From: Acidobacteriota bacterium
GTDB lineage: Bacteria; Acidobacteriota; Vicinamibacteria; Vicinamibacterales; 2-12-FULL-66-21
DNA length: 6,074 nucleotides
Direction of reading: 5' to 3'
NCBI GenBank assembly: GCA_020200195.1
Contig: JAIVJE010000437.1
Location: 1-6,074 of the forward strand
Part shown: positions 5,282-6,074 of the stretch, in pieces
How the letters are laid out: each line of letters begins with the position of its first letter
Position numbering within the stretch: the first letter of the stretch is position 1
Notes under the pieces: model-generated
Told to the model about the DNA's origin: nothing
The model's input: only the letters and a program-made list of their open reading frames with translations
Database searches by the model: none
Translations under genes and position numbers: made by a program

Positions 5282-6074
<793 letters not shown>

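Overview
The window is GC-rich, densely coded bacterial chromosome. The character of the proteins (a flippase-like membrane protein with an LRWQYLLAPIG motif, a one-domain DUF4097 protein, a stand-alone Fis-type HTH ORF after purC) and a short palindrome between groES and groEL suggest an Acidobacteriota genome, possibly of the Vicinamibacteria type. That placement rests on remembered family resemblance, not on a search.

Layout. Positions 1-2299 hold a minus-strand, tightly overlapping cluster, read right to left: a flippase-like/lysylphosphatidylglycerol-synthase-type membrane protein (5' end apparently damaged), nrdR (repressor of ribonucleotide reductase genes), a secreted DUF4390 protein, and the start of an NtrY-like sensor histidine kinase that runs off the left edge. 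Junctions are a 4-base ATGA overlap, a 14-base overlap and a 1-base gap, so the genes are probably co-transcribed and translationally coupled. Positions 2300-2426 are a divergent intergenic region with a 16-base perfect palindrome. From 2427 all genes are on the plus strand: a membrane-anchored DUF4097 beta-repeat protein, purC with its own likely promoter and a GTG start, a 68-aa Fis-type helix-turn-helix protein 4 bases behind purC, and then the groES-groEL chaperonin operon (groEL cut by the right edge).

The most interesting regulatory signal lies in front of groES. A sigma70-like promoter (TTGACA, 18 bases, TAGACT) is bracketed by two CIRCE-like inverted repeats. Each has 9-base arms and a 9-base spacer, one touching the -35 and the other the -10, with centres 53 bp apart. 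Both left arms carry the same departure from the classical CIRCE consensus (AGCAGTC instead of AGCACTC). This points to HrcA control through a lineage-specific, possibly two-site operator.

The genes are otherwise ordinary housekeeping functions: purine synthesis, dNTP regulation, protein folding and envelope/signalling. I see no mobile element, CRISPR array, rRNA or tRNA gene, and no sign of a wholly new system. The second notable anomaly is the 5' lesion in the flippase-like gene: an in-frame stop and a frame change separate a short N-terminal remnant from the conserved body.
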